Shown: in pieces, positions 18,969 to 30,350 of the stretch
Position numbering within the stretch: the stretch's first letter is position 1
Layout of the letters: every line of letters starts with the position of its first letter
Source of the DNA: Arcobacter sp.
Lineage (GTDB): Bacteria; Campylobacterota; Campylobacteria; Campylobacterales; Arcobacteraceae
Direction of reading: 5' to 3'
Length of the DNA stretch: 64,000 nucleotides
Assembly: GCA_002869535.1 (NCBI GenBank)
Contig: PKUK01000009.1
Coordinates: forward strand, 1-64,000
Made by a program: the position numbers and the translations under genes
The notes under the pieces: model-generated
What the model was told of the DNA's origin: nothing
The model's database searches: none
Seen by the model: the letters and a program-made list of their open reading frames with translations, nothing else

Positions 18969-20248
18969 ATACAGCATCAATAGTTGTTATTATAGTAAAT
19001 ATTCTTTTAGCTGTAGTACTAGCAGTTGGTCTAACACCAGTTTTTGTATGGTGGGAAAGAAGAATAGCTGGATTTATTCAAGATAGATCAGGGCCAAATA
19101 GATGTCATATTGGACCAATGAGATTAGGTGGTTTAATCCAAAGTTTAGCAGATATGTTAAAACTTGTATTTAAAGAAGACTTTACTCCAGGGCATATTAA
19201 ATATAAATTTATGTTTACTATTGCTCCTTCAATAGTATTTGTTTGTTACTTTCTAACATTTGCAGTTATTCCTTTTGCGGACAATGTTGTAATAGATGGT
19301 CAATCACATGCAATGCAAGCCTTGCCAATGCAACTAGGGATTATGTGGTTCTTAGCATATGCTGGATTATCTGTATATGGGATTATCTTAGGTGGTTATG
19401 CTTCAGGAAGTAAATATGGACTTTTAGGTGCTATTAGAGCTTCAGCACAAGTTATATCTTATGAAGCATCAATGGCATTAGCACTTATATCTATGTTATT
19501 AACTTATGGTTCAATTCACTTAAATGAGATTGTACATTTTCAAGGTGGAACTTTCTTTGGAATAATTCCTTCATGGGGTCTACTTATGCAACCTCTTGCA
19601 GCTGTAATTTTTATTGTTTGTGCTTTTGCAGAGACAAATAGAACTCCTTTTGATATTGCAGAGGGTGAGTAAGAAATTGTTGCAGGTTATCATACGGAAT
19701 ATAGTGCGATGAGATTTGGACTTTTTCAAGTATCAGAATTCGCAGCTATGGCTGGTGCATCAGCTATTATTGTTACACTATTCTTTGGTGGATATCAAAT
19801 CCCTTGGTTAGATACACAAACATTAAAAGCAAATATTGATATTGTAATTATTGTACTTATGGCTTTATTACCTATCAAGATTTATATATTTACTAAATGG
19901 ATTAAAAAGAATAATGACTGGGCTGATAAAAGTGACTCAAGATCAAAAGAGACAGGAATCTTAGTAAAAGCATTTTGGACTATTGGTATAGTTTCATTTT
20001 TAGCTTTAGGTGCCTTGTTAGCTACAGGTTTAGGAGAAAATGGCTCAAGTATTGCAGTTGCTGTAATCCAAGTAGTAACTTTCTTAGTAAAATTTCTTAT
20101 GATGGTATTTGTATTTATGTGGGTTAGATGGACTTTATTAAGATTTAGATATGACCAACTACAAATGTTAGGATGGAAAATTTTACTACCACTATCACTA
20201 TTAAATATTGTTATAACTGCTTCAGTTATAGTATTGACAGGAATGTAA
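18965..20248 (+). pseudogene. nuoH: NADH-quinone oxidoreductase subunit H, in-frame TAA
   Basis: Membrane subunit that forms the quinone-site entrance with NuoB and NuoD. About eight helices; conserved loops FVWWERRIAGFIQDRSGPNR and ETNRTPFDIAEGE are present. TAA at 19670-19672 follows AEGE; the same frame continues EIVAGYHTEYSAMRFGLF and three more helices to 20248. NuoH proteins read EGESE at this point almost without exception, so the TAA stands in place of Ser (TCA to TAA). This is the second nonsense codon in the same operon. Total 427 codons, a normal length. Confidence 0.9.
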
Positions 20249-20249
20249 A

Positions 20250-20762
20250 ATGGGTATTAAAATAATAAAAAGACAAGGTCAAACTTTTAAAGATAAGCTT
20301 TTTATACCAGCTATTATGGGTGGTATGAAAACAACTTTTGGGCACTTTACAAAAAACTTAAAAGATGTATCAAATCTGAAAACAATTCAGTACCCAGAAG
20401 AAAATCCAACTGATGTTGCAACAAATGAGAGATACAGAGGAGTTCATAGACTTACTAAGTGGGAAGATGAATCAGAAAAATGTGTTGCATGTTATATGTG
20501 TGCAACTGCATGTCCTGCTGAGTGTATCTTTATTGACGCAGAAGAGAGATTTGATGGAAAAGCAGAAAAGAGACCTAAAGAGTTTAAAATAGACCTTTTA
20601 GAGTGTGTATATTGTGGATACTGTGTTGAAGCTTGCCCATGTGATGCAATTAGAATGGATACAGGTATTTTTAGTTTTACGGGAAGTTCAAGAGAAGAGT
20701 TCTTAGTAGATAAAAAATATTTAATGAATAACGAAAGAGCAAAGGATTTATCAGATGATTGA
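20250..20762 (+). CDS. nuoI: NADH-quinone oxidoreductase subunit I
   Basis: Ferredoxin-like subunit of 170 residues with two [4Fe-4S] motifs (clusters N6a and N6b): Cys78, 81, 84, 88 in CVACYMCATAC and Cys119, 122, 125, 129 in CVYCGYCVEAC. An additional Cys131 follows directly (CPCDAI) where many homologues have Val. Begins one base after nuoH. Confidence 0.95.
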   Translation: MGIKIIKRQGQTFKDKLFIPAIMGGMKTTFGHFTKNLKDVSNLKTIQYPEENPTDVATNERYRGVHRLTKWEDESEKCVACYMCATACPAECIFIDAEERFDGKAEKRPKEFKIDLLECVYCGYCVEACPCDAIRMDTGIFSFTGSSREEFLVDKKYLMNNERAKDLSDD

Positions 20763-21270
20763 TATTTTATTTATTGGTTTAAGTTTTATGGCAATAGCAG
20801 GTGGTGTAACTATGCTAATACATAAACAACCTATGTATGCAGCACTTGGATTATTAATTTCAATTTTAGCAGTATCTGGTCTATTTGCACTATTAAGTGC
20901 AACTTTCCTTTTCATGGTACAAATAATAGTTTATGCAGGTGCAATTATGACACTTCTACTATTTATCCTTATGTTTCTTAATATCGATGAACATGATATG
21001 CCACATGAGCCTAAAAAGTATAAAAATATTATTATTGGTGCAATAGTTATGTTACCTCTTAATATAGTAATCTTAAAAGCTGTTTCTGCTCTACCGCAAA
21101 AAGACTTGAGTATTATAGAGACTAATTTTGGTGGCATAAAAGAAGTGGGTATGCTTTTATACCAAAACTGGTTAATCTCATTTGAGTTAATTTCAATACT
21201 ACTTTTAGTTGCATTAGTTGGTGCAGTTGTGTTAGCTAAAAAGAAAAAACCTAGAGGAACCCAATCATGA
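20755..21270 (+). CDS. nuoJ: NADH-quinone oxidoreductase subunit J
   Basis: Membrane subunit of 171 residues with five predicted helices; the pi-bulge helix region FMVQIIVYAGAIMTLLLF (about residues 52-69) is typical of NuoJ/ND6. Overlaps nuoI by 8 nt and nuoK by 4 nt. Confidence 0.94.
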   Translation: MIDILFIGLSFMAIAGGVTMLIHKQPMYAALGLLISILAVSGLFALLSATFLFMVQIIVYAGAIMTLLLFILMFLNIDEHDMPHEPKKYKNIIIGAIVMLPLNIVILKAVSALPQKDLSIIETNFGGIKEVGMLLYQNWLISFELISILLLVALVGAVVLAKKKKPRGTQS

Positions 21271-21578
21271 TATCACTAACATCTTATGCATTTGTTTCAA
21301 TGATGCTTTTTTCAATTGGTGCAATTGGAGTAGTTGCAAGAAGAAATATTTTTGTAATTTATATGTCAATTGAATTAATGTTAAATGGAATAAATCTATT
21401 TTTAGTTACTTTTGCAAGATACCATTTCAATATGGATCCTCAAGTAATTACAGTAATGGTTATAGCAATTGCTGCAGCAGAGGCTGCTATTTTCTTATCA
21501 GTAATAATTTTATTATTTAGAACAAAAAAATCATTAGATACTGATTTATTTACAGCACTAAAACAAGGAGAAAAATAA
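21267..21578 (+). CDS. nuoK: NADH-quinone oxidoreductase subunit K
   Basis: Small membrane subunit of 103 residues with three helices. Both proton-path glutamates are present and at the usual numbers, Glu36 (SIELMLNGINL) and Glu72 (AAAEAAIFL). Shares overlapping start and stop codons with nuoJ and nuoL. Confidence 0.95.
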   Translation: MISLTSYAFVSMMLFSIGAIGVVARRNIFVIYMSIELMLNGINLFLVTFARYHFNMDPQVITVMVIAIAAAEAAIFLSVIILLFRTKKSLDTDLFTALKQGEK

Positions 21579-23467
21579 TGCATACAGATCTTTTAGTATG
21601 GATAATATTAGCTCCATTATTAGGTGCTATATTAAATGGTGGATTTTATTTCTACAATATTAAAAAAAGAGCTTTACCACAAAGACTATTTTCTTTAACT
21701 GGGACAATCGCTCCTATTATTGGTTTTATCTTTACCTTAATTATCTTTTTAGATATGGTTAAACATGGAACTATTTACCATCAAAATATATTTACTTGGT
21801 TAGAAGTTGACCAATTAACAATTGAGATGAAACTTTTAGGTGATAACTTATCTATTTTTATGGCTATGTTTGTAACTTTTGTTGGTTCTTTAATTCATAT
21901 TTATGCTGTTGGTTATATGCATAAGGATGAAGGTTTTGGTAAATTTTTTGCTTACTTCAATCTATTCTTAGCATCAATGTTAATATTAGTTTTAGCAGAC
22001 AACCCAATTATATTATTTATAGGATGGGAAGGTGTTGGAGTTTGTTCATACCTTTTAATTAAATTTTATTATGGTGATAAAGAAAATGTTCTTGCAGCAA
22101 ATAAAGCATTTATTGTAAATAGAGTTGGTGATTTTGGTTTTATATTAGGTGTTATTACACTATTTTTTGCAATTGGACAAGGTAACTTATCATTTGGTTC
22201 AATTGAAGCAAACTTAGATAATGCCTCAACTGAACTGCTTATTCTTTCTGGTTTCTTACTATTTGTTGGAGCTATGGGTAAATCAGCACAAATTCCATTA
22301 TATACATGGCTTCCAGATGCGATGGCAGGTCCTACGCCAATTTCAGCACTTATTCACGCAGCTACTATGGTAACAGCTGGGGTTTATATGGTTGCTAGAT
22401 TTCATTTTCTTTATGAGGGAATAGAAGGTATTGGTACATTTATTGCTTATATTGGTGCATTTTCAGCACTTCTAGCTGCAATTATTGCAACACAACAACA
22501 AGATATTAAAAAGATTCTTGCATATTCAACTATGTCACAATTAGGATATATGTTTATAGGTGTTGGTTTAGGTTTTTATTCAACTGGACTATTCCACGTA
22601 TTTACTCATGCATTCTTTAAGGCAATGCTATTCATGGCAGCTGGTGGTATGATTATGGCTCAACACCATGAGCAAAACATTTTCAAAATGGCACAGCACA
22701 GAGTTAGTACTCCTATAATTGGATTTTGTATGTTAGTTGGTGTTATTGCAATCTCTGGTATTCCTCCATTTTCTGGATTCTTTTCAAAAGATGCAATATT
22801 AGGTGCAGCTTTTCATGAAGGTCAATATATTATTTGGGGAATTGGGATGTTCACAGCATTTTTAACAGCATTTTATATGTTTAGAATGTATTTTATTCTA
22901 TTTGTTGCTCCAAACAACCATGCCAAAACAGACTATGTTTACACATCAAAAACAATTACACTACCACTTTTGATTTTATCAATTGGTGCAATTGGCGCTG
23001 GTTTCTTAAACTTACCAGGAGCATTAGGTGGTCATCATATGGTTGATACTTGGTTGGCTCAACTTAACTCAAAAGAGTTACATATGAGTCATACAACAGA
23101 GTATGTGTTAATGGCACTGTCAGTTATTATTGCAGCATCAGGAATTGGAGCTGCATATAACAAATATGCACACTTTGATGTTTCAAAACCTGAAAGTGAA
23201 GAAGGACTTATTGCTAATAAATTCTATGTTGATGAATTTTATAACAAAGTTTTTGTTCAGTCAACTAAAAAATTATCAACTTTTATTGATAAAGTTGTAG
23301 ATGAAAAAATCATTGATAGCTTCATCATGGGAAGTTGTAACCAATTTATTAACTTTGGTAAAGTAGTTGGAAGACTTCAAAATGCAAATGTAAGATTTTA
23401 TGGTCTATTCATGCTTGTAGGTATGAGTGCAATCTTCATTTATTTATTTATTTCGTTAGGATTGTAG
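21578..23467 (+). CDS. nuoL: NADH-quinone oxidoreductase subunit L
   Basis: Antiporter-like proton-pumping subunit of 629 residues. The key Lys lies in GAMGKSAQIPLYTWLPDAM and the neighbouring ALIHAATMVTAGVY and HAFFKAMLFMAAGG helices are conserved. The C-terminal lateral helix region that spans the membrane arm is present. Uninterrupted, unlike nuoG and nuoH upstream. Confidence 0.95.
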   Translation: MHTDLLVWIILAPLLGAILNGGFYFYNIKKRALPQRLFSLTGTIAPIIGFIFTLIIFLDMVKHGTIYHQNIFTWLEVDQLTIEMKLLGDNLSIFMAMFVTFVGSLIHIYAVGYMHKDEGFGKFFAYFNLFLASMLILVLADNPIILFIGWEGVGVCSYLLIKFYYGDKENVLAANKAFIVNRVGDFGFILGVITLFFAIGQGNLSFGSIEANLDNASTELLILSGFLLFVGAMGKSAQIPLYTWLPDAMAGPTPISALIHAATMVTAGVYMVARFHFLYEGIEGIGTFIAYIGAFSALLAAIIATQQQDIKKILAYSTMSQLGYMFIGVGLGFYSTGLFHVFTHAFFKAMLFMAAGGMIMAQHHEQNIFKMAQHRVSTPIIGFCMLVGVIAISGIPPFSGFFSKDAILGAAFHEGQYIIWGIGMFTAFLTAFYMFRMYFILFVAPNNHAKTDYVYTSKTITLPLLILSIGAIGAGFLNLPGALGGHHMVDTWLAQLNSKELHMSHTTEYVLMALSVIIAASGIGAAYNKYAHFDVSKPESEEGLIANKFYVDEFYNKVFVQSTKKLSTFIDKVVDEKIIDSFIMGSCNQFINFGKVVGRLQNANVRFYGLFMLVGMSAIFIYLFISLGL

Positions 23468-23468
23468 T

Positions 23469-24950
23469 ATGAGTGCAGAAAGTTTATCATTTATTATATT
23501 TTTACCAGCAGTTGTTGCCTTTGGTTTGATGATTACATCATCAAATGTTGAGTCAGTTAGAAATATAGCATTTTTAACTACTACAGTTATTTTAGCTTTA
23601 GTATTAAAAATCTATATCAATTTTGAACCAAGTTCAGGTATGCAGTTCTTTACTAACGTTCCTTGGATTGAAACTTATGGTATTAATTACTATATTGGTG
23701 TTGATGGTTTCTCTTTAACTATTTTGATGCTTATTGCTATTTTGATTCCTACTTCTTACCTTTTATTATGGGAAGGTAGAACAAAAGGTTATTGGATAAA
23801 TATGCTACTTGTACAAACAGGTGTTACAGGTGCATTATTATCTTTAGATGTAATCCTTTTCTACTTCTTCTGGGAAGTTATGTTATTGCCAGTATTCTTG
23901 ATGATTGGTATTAATGGGTTTGGAGATAAAGTATTTACAACTATTAAAGTTACTATTTATACAATGGCTGGGTCATTATTGATGTTCTTAGGTATTTTAT
24001 ATCTTGGTGTTACATTTTTTAATGAGTTTGGTTTTTGGTCTTTTCAATATACAGACTTTACAAAAATCACAACTTTATCATATAACGAGCAAGTATATCT
24101 GTTCTTATCATTTGTTATTGCCTTTGGTATTAAGATTCCAATTTTCCCACTACATACGTGGATCATGGATACATATAAAAATGCCCCTACTGGTGCCGTT
24201 TTCTTATTATCTTCTATCATGGCAAAACTTGGAGTTTATGCAATCGTTAGATTTATGATTCCAATTTTCCCTGAAATTTATATTGAGTATTCAACTTGGT
24301 TTGTATTTATTGGATTATTTGGTTTAATCTATTTTGGTATTGCTGCACTTATGCAAGATGATATTAAAAGAATGTTTGCTTACTCATCAGCATCTCACTT
24401 AAGTTTTATAGCTGCTGGTATCTTTTCATTAAATTCATATGGTATCAATGGTGCACTATATTTAATTATTGCACATGCAATAGCAACAGGTGCTCTATTT
24501 TTACTTGTTGGTGTTTTACATGATGAATCAAAATTTAAAACAATTAGTGACCTTGGTGGAATAGCGAAAGTTGCTCCTGTATTTACTTTTATTTTTGCAA
24601 TTATGTTATTTGCAAATGTAGGGTTACCAGGAACAAATGGATTCGTTTCTGAATTATTAATTATTTTTGGAATTTATCAATTTAATCATACTTTAGGTTA
24701 TATCTCTGCACTTACTGTAATCATTGGTGCTTCATATATGTTATGGATGTTCCAAAGAGCTATTTTACAAGATAGACAAGGTGAACAAAGAACTATGAGA
24801 CATCTTAAAATCAAAGAAATTATTGGTTTAACTCCATGGGTTATCCTAGTATTTTTAATGGGTATTTACCCAGAACCATTAATTGATAAGTTTGAGCCAA
24901 CAGTAACTCACTTTTTAAATGATATATTAAAGATTGGAGCGATGAAATAA
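23469..24950 (+). CDS. nuoM: NADH-quinone oxidoreductase subunit M
   Basis: Antiporter-like subunit of 493 residues. The conserved channel segment [20 protein letters not shown] and the Glu in [11 protein letters not shown] are intact, as is the [10 protein letters not shown] helix. One base after nuoL; the last base overlaps nuoN. Confidence 0.95.
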   Translation: MSAESLSFIIFLPAVVAFGLMITSSNVESVRNIAFLTTTVILALVLKIYINFEPSSGMQFFTNVPWIETYGINYYIGVDGFSLTILMLIAILIPTSYLLLWEGRTKGYWINMLLVQTGVTGALLSLDVILFYFFWEVMLLPVFLMIGINGFGDKVFTTIKVTIYTMAGSLLMFLGILYLGVTFFNEFGFWSFQYTDFTKITTLSYNEQVYLFLSFVIAFGIKIPIFPLHTWIMDTYKNAPTGAVFLLSSIMAKLGVYAIVRFMIPIFPEIYIEYSTWFVFIGLFGLIYFGIAALMQDDIKRMFAYSSASHLSFIAAGIFSLNSYGINGALYLIIAHAIATGALFLLVGVLHDESKFKTISDLGGIAKVAPVFTFIFAIMLFANVGLPGTNGFVSELLIIFGIYQFNHTLGYISALTVIIGASYMLWMFQRAILQDRQGEQRTMRHLKIKEIIGLTPWVILVFLMGIYPEPLIDKFEPTVTHFLNDILKIGAMK

Positions 24951-26452
24951 TGACTGAATTCTTATATCTAGTACCACATATAATAGTACTTGTAGGTGCT
25001 CTTGTATTAATGTTTATGAGTATGTATGAGAAGTTTACAATTAAACATTTCATTACTACTACGTCTATATTTTTAATTATAGCATTAGGTTTTGCTATTA
25101 CTGACTTTAGTGATTTACACTCAGCTAAACCTTTTAATGATATATTTAACAATGCCTTAGTATTTGATACTTATTCAAACTTTTTTGGTGTACTATTAAT
25201 TTTTGGTACACTGTTAACTGTTTTAATTGGTGAACATTACTTTTATGAACACTCATACTTTAAAGGTGAATTCTTTTCAGTATTAATGTTTGCTCTATTT
25301 GGGATGATGTTACTTGCAAATGCAAATGAACTAATCACTGCATATATTGCCTTAGAGATTGCATCATTTTCTGTATATATCCTAGTTGGGTTTCACAGTG
25401 AAGATGGTAAAAGAGTTGAAGCGATTTTTAAATATTTAGTTTTAGGTTCATTTATTGGTGCATTTTTCCTACTAGGTGCTGTATTAATTTATGGTGTAAG
25501 TGGAACAACAAACTTAAATGATATAGCTACATATATTACAACTCATAGCGGAAGTGATTTAAATCTAATCTATATTGGTTTAACTCTATTATTATTTACA
25601 TTCCTATTTAAAATTGCAGCATTCCCATTCCAGTCTTGGGTTTTAGATGTATATAGAGGTGCTCCAATGTTAGTTACTGCATATATGGCATCTACATTTA
25701 AAATAGCGATTTTCTCACTATTTTTAAGAGCATTTTTACAAACATTCTCAACAATCCAAAATTTCTGGGATCCAATTTTATATGTACTTATTATCTTTAC
25801 ACTTGCTTATGGAACATGGATTGCTATTACTCAAAAAATCATAAAAAGAATGCTTGCAGCATCTTCAATTGTTCATACAGGATATATCTTATTAGCATTT
25901 ATAGCTTTAGGACAAAATATTGATAGTGCTTATGCAATTATGTTTTACCTGCTTTCGTACCTTTTAACTGCAATTGGAGCATTTGGACTTATATCTCATA
26001 TTATCTCTGAAACAAAAGTTAGAGTTACATATGAAGACTTTAAAGGTTTAGCACATGAAAGACCTTTCTTGGCAGCTGCTATGACAATATTTTTATTCTC
26101 ACTTGCAGGTATTCCTTCAACAATTGGATTTATAGGTAAATTTTATGTGTTCACTGAAGCAATCAATGCAGGGTATGCGACTTTAACAATTATTGCAATT
26201 ATTGCAACAATCATTTCAGTTTATTACTACTTTAGATTAATAGCAATGATGTACTTCTATCCAACAAATGCTGCTTGTGCAACTGAAGGCTTTAATGATA
26301 AAAGAATTTCAACATATGTTGTAGCACTTTTAGCTGCTTTAGTTGTATGGGGTGGTATTGGTTCAGCAGTAGTATTCTTCTTTCCTGCACCAAATATTGA
26401 TGCAATTATTGATGTTTCTAAACTAGCAATAGAATCATTGTTTCTAAAGTAA
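24950..26452 (+). CDS. nuoN: NADH-quinone oxidoreductase subunit N
   Basis: Last antiporter-like subunit, 500 residues. The pump motif [20 protein letters not shown] is near residue 220 and [15 protein letters not shown] near 130. Ends the nuo operon; a strong terminator follows 65 nt downstream. Confidence 0.95.
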   Translation: MTEFLYLVPHIIVLVGALVLMFMSMYEKFTIKHFITTTSIFLIIALGFAITDFSDLHSAKPFNDIFNNALVFDTYSNFFGVLLIFGTLLTVLIGEHYFYEHSYFKGEFFSVLMFALFGMMLLANANELITAYIALEIASFSVYILVGFHSEDGKRVEAIFKYLVLGSFIGAFFLLGAVLIYGVSGTTNLNDIATYITTHSGSDLNLIYIGLTLLLFTFLFKIAAFPFQSWVLDVYRGAPMLVTAYMASTFKIAIFSLFLRAFLQTFSTIQNFWDPILYVLIIFTLAYGTWIAITQKIIKRMLAASSIVHTGYILLAFIALGQNIDSAYAIMFYLLSYLLTAIGAFGLISHIISETKVRVTYEDFKGLAHERPFLAAAMTIFLFSLAGIPSTIGFIGKFYVFTEAINAGYATLTIIAIIATIISVYYYFRLIAMMYFYPTNAACATEGFNDKRISTYVVALLAALVVWGGIGSAVVFFFPAPNIDAIIDVSKLAIESLFLK

Positions 26453-26513
26453 ACACTACTAAAATATTTGTTACTATCTAGTTTAACAAATATTTTACAC
26501 TACTATTTTTTTA

Positions 26514-26539
26514 AAAGCCCACATGGTGGGCTTTTTTTA
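26514..26539 (+). terminator. Rho-independent terminator of the nuo operon
   Basis: AAAGCCCAC and GTGGGCTTT form a GC-rich stem around the loop ATG, followed directly by a run of T. It closes the nuo operon and insulates it from frdCAB. Confidence 0.88.
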
Positions 26540-26623
26540 TTGACATGTACATTTTTTGTACAATGTAAAGACATTATTTATACATCAATTTTATATACAA
26601 TTCAAGATTATCTTAGATATAAT
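26540..26623 (+). promoter_or_regulatory. frdCAB upstream region with TGTACA inverted repeat
   Basis: TTGACA occurs at 26540-26545, overlapped on its right by an inverted repeat TGTACA-N5-TGTACA (26546-26562). A TATAAT hexamer lies at 26618-26623, about 70 nt before frdC, without a clear -35. Which of the two is the main promoter is not decided; the repeat could be an operator. Confidence 0.45.
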
Positions 26624-26693
26624 ATTACGATGTTTTCAAGAGAATATTTAGTTCTAAATATTAACCAATTAAATCAAACAGAAAGGATGTCAA

Positions 26694-27479
26694 ATGAGTG
26701 ACCTAATAGAAGGTTATTTAGGAAAGACTGTAGAGGGGAAAAAAAGTAGAGTTCCAGCAAAGCTTGATTATATTCAAAGTGCAACTGGATTATTTCTAGC
26801 ACTTTTTATGTGGGGGCATATGTTTATGGTCTCTTCAATTTTAGTTAGTAAAGATTTTATGTATTCAGTTACAAAATTCTTTGAAGCTAGTTTTATTTTT
26901 GATGGAGGAAATCCATTATTAGTTTCTATTTTAGCATTAGTAATTTTTATAATTTTTATTGTACATGCTGCTATGGGTATGAGAAAATTACCTGGTAACT
27001 TTAAACAATATCAAGTAATGAAAGCACATGCTGACAATATGGGGCATGAAGATACTAAGTTATGGTTTATACAAGCATTTACTGGTTTTGCAATGTTCTT
27101 CTTAGGTTCAGTACATATCTATATTATTATGACACATTCAGATGCAATTGGTCCATATGCAAGTTCAGATAGAGTTTGGTCTGAATGGATGTGGCCACTA
27201 TATATTCTTTTGTTATTAGCTGTTGAATTCCATGGAACAATTGGATTATACAGACTAGCTGTAAAATGGGGTTGGTTTGACGGTAAAGACCCTAAAGCTT
27301 CAAGAAAAAGATTAAAAACTTATAAAAAAGCTTTAACTTATTTCTTTTTAATTTTAGGTTTTGCAACTTTAGCTGCTTATATGAAAATTGGTATGGAACA
27401 TGCTGATAAAGCAGGTGAAAGATATGTACCAAGTGCAAAAGTAATGGAATATAAAATAAATAATGGGAGAGTGGCATAA
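26694..27479 (+). CDS. frdC: Fumarate reductase cytochrome b subunit
   Basis: Diheme membrane anchor of 261 residues for menaquinol:fumarate reductase. The four heme ligands expected from the Wolinella succinogenes protein occur at a constant offset of -2: His42 (MWGHMF), His91 (IVHAAMG), His141 (SVHIYI) and His180 (EFHGTIG). Glu64 matches the menaquinol-site Glu66 of Wolinella. Five membrane helices. RBS AAAGGATG; overlaps frdA by one base. Confidence 0.94.
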   Translation: MSDLIEGYLGKTVEGKKSRVPAKLDYIQSATGLFLALFMWGHMFMVSSILVSKDFMYSVTKFFEASFIFDGGNPLLVSILALVIFIIFIVHAAMGMRKLPGNFKQYQVMKAHADNMGHEDTKLWFIQAFTGFAMFFLGSVHIYIIMTHSDAIGPYASSDRVWSEWMWPLYILLLLAVEFHGTIGLYRLAVKWGWFDGKDPKASRKRLKTYKKALTYFFLILGFATLAAYMKIGMEHADKAGERYVPSAKVMEYKINNGRVA

Positions 27480-29464
27480 TGAAAATTAATTATTGTGATG
27501 CATTAGTTATTGGTGGAGGATTAGCAGGTCTAAGAGCTGCAGTTGCTGCACAGAAAAAAGGCTTAAGTACAGTAGTTTTATCACTTGTTCCAGTTAAAAG
27601 ATCTCATAGTGCTGCTGCACAAGGTGGTATGCAAGCAAGTTTAGGTAACTCTAAAATGAGTGATGGAGATAACGAAGATTTACACTTTGCAGATACTGTA
27701 AAAGGTTCGGATTGGGGATGTGACCAAGAAGTTGCAAGAATGTTCGTAAATACTGCACCAAAAGCTATTAGAGAATTAGCTGGTTGGGGTGTGCCTTGGA
27801 CAAGAGTTCGAGAAGGTGCAAGAGAAGCAGTTATTAATGCTAAAAAAACAACTATCACAGAAGATGCAGATAGACATGGTTTAATTACATCAAGAGATTT
27901 TGGTGGAACTAAAAAATGGAGAACTTGTTATACAGCGGATGCAACAGGACATACAATGTTATTTGGTGTTGCAAATGAAGCATTAAAACATGAAGTTGAT
28001 ATTAGAGATAGAAAAGAAGCTGTATCAATTATCCATGAAGATGGAAGATGTTATGGAGCAATCGTTAGAGATTTAATTTCTGGAGAATTAGAAGCTTATG
28101 TTGCAAAAGGTACATGTATCGCAACAGGTGGATATGGTAGAGTATTTAAACAAACAACAAATGCAGTTATTTGTGAAGGTATTGGAGCAGCTATTGCTTT
28201 AGAAACAGGTATTGCAACTTTAGGAAATATGGAAGCTGTACAATTTCACCCCACTCCAATCGTACCATCAGGTATTTTATTAACTGAAGGTTGTAGAGGT
28301 GATGGTGGAATCTTAAGAGATGTTGATGGACATAGATTTATGCCAGATTATGAACCTGAGAAAAAAGAACTTGCTTCAAGAGACGTTGTTTCAAGAAGAA
28401 TGATAGAACACATTAGAAATGGTAAAGGTGTTCCTTCTCCATATGGTGATCACATTTGGTTAGATATCTCTATTCTTGGTCGTGAGCATATTGAGAAAAA
28501 CTTAAGAGATGTACAAGAAATCTGTCAAATCTTTAATGGAATTGACCCTGCTGATGAAGGTCCAAAAGGTTGGGCTCCAGTTTTACCAATGCAACATTAC
28601 TCTATGGGTGGAATTAGAACAAAACCAACTGGTGAATCTCAAAACCTAAAAGGTCTGTTTGCGTGTGGTGAAGCTTCATGTTGGGATATGCATGGATTTA
28701 ATAGACTTGGAGGAAACTCTGTTTCTGAAACAGTTGTTGCTGGTATGATTATTGGTAACTATTTTGCAGATTTCTGTTTAGAAAATGACGTAACAATTGG
28801 TACAAAAACAGTTCAAAAATTCCTTGATGAAGAAGATGCATATTTAGATGAAATCTTAGCATATAATGGAACAGAAGATATATTTAGAATCAAAAATAGA
28901 ATGCAAAATCTAATGGATCAAAAAGTAGGTATCTTTAGAGATGGTCCACATTTAGAAGAAGCAGTTGAAGAGTTAAAAGATTTATTAGCTAAAACAAAAC
29001 AAATCAATGTTAAATCTAAAGAGAGAGTTGGAAATCCTGAACTTGAAGAAGCTTATAGAGTTCCAAAAATGTTAAAAGTTGCATTATGTGTTGCAAAAGG
29101 TGCAAGAGACAGAACTGAATCAAGAGGTGCTCACTATAGAGAAGACTTCTTAAAAAGAGATGATGCAAACTGGTTAAATAGAACATTAACTTCATGGCCA
29201 GATAAAGATGCCTTAGAGCCTGAAATCACATACGAAGAATTAGATATTATGACTATGGAAATGCCTCCAGCATTTAGAGGTTATGGTGCTAAGGGTATGA
29301 TTATTGAGCATGAATTATCTGCAAAAAGACAAGCAGAAGTTGATGAAATAACTGAAAAAATGCAAGCAGAAGGTAAAGATAGACATGAGCTACAGCATGC
29401 ACTTATGCCATTTGATTTACCTATGAATTATAAAGAAAAAAATGAAAGAGTAGGAGATAAATAA
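27479..29464 (+). CDS. frdA: Fumarate reductase flavoprotein subunit
   Basis: Catalytic subunit of 661 residues. N-terminal FAD-binding motif [10 protein letters not shown] at 12-21; His43 in [14 protein letters not shown] is the covalent FAD attachment residue. The active-site loops [19 protein letters not shown] and the C-terminal capping region are intact. Reduces fumarate in anaerobic respiration; similar enzymes can run as succinate dehydrogenase. Confidence 0.95.
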   Translation: MKINYCDALVIGGGLAGLRAAVAAQKKGLSTVVLSLVPVKRSHSAAAQGGMQASLGNSKMSDGDNEDLHFADTVKGSDWGCDQEVARMFVNTAPKAIRELAGWGVPWTRVREGAREAVINAKKTTITEDADRHGLITSRDFGGTKKWRTCYTADATGHTMLFGVANEALKHEVDIRDRKEAVSIIHEDGRCYGAIVRDLISGELEAYVAKGTCIATGGYGRVFKQTTNAVICEGIGAAIALETGIATLGNMEAVQFHPTPIVPSGILLTEGCRGDGGILRDVDGHRFMPDYEPEKKELASRDVVSRRMIEHIRNGKGVPSPYGDHIWLDISILGREHIEKNLRDVQEICQIFNGIDPADEGPKGWAPVLPMQHYSMGGIRTKPTGESQNLKGLFACGEASCWDMHGFNRLGGNSVSETVVAGMIIGNYFADFCLENDVTIGTKTVQKFLDEEDAYLDEILAYNGTEDIFRIKNRMQNLMDQKVGIFRDGPHLEEAVEELKDLLAKTKQINVKSKERVGNPELEEAYRVPKMLKVALCVAKGARDRTESRGAHYREDFLKRDDANWLNRTLTSWPDKDALEPEITYEELDIMTMEMPPAFRGYGAKGMIIEHELSAKRQAEVDEITEKMQAEGKDRHELQHALMPFDLPMNYKEKNERVGDK

Positions 29465-30195
29465 TGAGTGACCACAAAGGTAGAGAAGTTACTATAAAAG
29501 TACTTAAATTTAATCCAAGAAGCAAAATTTCTAAGCCTCATTATGTAGAGTACAAGTTAGAAGAGACACCAGGTATGACTCTTTTTATTGCACTTATGAA
29601 AATTAGAGAAGAGCATGACCCAGACTTATCTTTTGATTTCGTATGTAGAGCTGGTATTTGTGGAAGTTGTGGAATGGTTGTTAATGGTAAACCTGCACTT
29701 GCTTGTAGAACATTAATTGCTAACTATCCAGAAGGAACTATAACTTTACTTCCAATGCCTGCATTTGAACTAATCAAAGATTTATCAGTAAATACTGGTA
29801 AGTGGATGGATGCTATGTCTAATAGAGTTGAATCATGGATTCATACTAATCATAAACCAGACATTACAAAAATCGAAGAGAAAATTGATCCAGATATTGC
29901 AGATCAAACATTTGAATTAGATAGATGTATTGAGTGTGGAATTTGTGTTGCTTCTTGTGGAACAATGCTTATGAGACCAGACTTCGTAGGTCCTGTTGGA
30001 TTAAACAGAATTGCAAGATTTGAAGTAGATCCACATGATAATAGAACTGCTGAAGATTTTTATGAATTAGTTGGTGATGATAACGGTATCTTTGGTTGTA
30101 TGTCATTATTGGCATGTGAAGACCATTGTCCAAAACATTTACCACTACAAAATAAAATTGCATACTTAAGAAGAAGACTAGTAGCATTAAAATAA
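29464..30195 (+). CDS. frdB: Fumarate reductase iron-sulfur subunit
   Basis: Electron-transfer subunit of 243 residues with a [2Fe-2S] motif ([21 protein letters not shown]), a [4Fe-4S] motif ([11 protein letters not shown]) and a third cluster motif built from CMSLLAC and CEDHCPK. Completes the frdCAB operon in the order found in Wolinella and Campylobacter. Starts on the last base of frdA. Confidence 0.95.
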   Translation: MSDHKGREVTIKVLKFNPRSKISKPHYVEYKLEETPGMTLFIALMKIREEHDPDLSFDFVCRAGICGSCGMVVNGKPALACRTLIANYPEGTITLLPMPAFELIKDLSVNTGKWMDAMSNRVESWIHTNHKPDITKIEEKIDPDIADQTFELDRCIECGICVASCGTMLMRPDFVGPVGLNRIARFEVDPHDNRTAEDFYELVGDDNGIFGCMSLLACEDHCPKHLPLQNKIAYLRRRLVALK

Positions 30196-30196
30196 A

Positions 30197-30223
30197 TATA
30201 CAAGAGATTTTTTCTCTTGTATA
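30197..30223 (+). terminator. First hairpin after frdB
   Basis: Arms TATACAAGAG and CTCTTGTATA give a 10-bp stem with a 7-nt T-rich loop, just after the frdB stop. No T-run follows, so it may protect the 3' end or act with the next hairpin. Confidence 0.55.
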
Positions 30224-30235
30224 AATAAAAGATAT

Positions 30236-30274
30236 AAAAAGTTAATTACCCAATGGGTAATTAACTTTTTGTAT
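30236..30274. terminator. Strong bidirectional terminator after frdCAB
   Basis: AAAAAGTTAATTACCC (30236-30251) and GGGTAATTAACTTTTT (30255-30270) make a perfect 16-bp stem with loop AAT; A- and T-runs on the two sides make it usable from either direction. It separates frdCAB from the dynamin pair. Confidence 0.85.
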
Positions 30275-30350
30275 TTTAGGGATATTTTAAATTAGTTTAA
30301 TATTTTAAATTAACTTTTAGGTGTACAAAAAAACCTTTGTAGGAGAATAG

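Noticed and set aside
26468-26701. Open frame of 77 codons between nuoN and frdC
   Set aside because: It runs through the nuo terminator and the frd promoter region, has no RBS and no protein-like composition.
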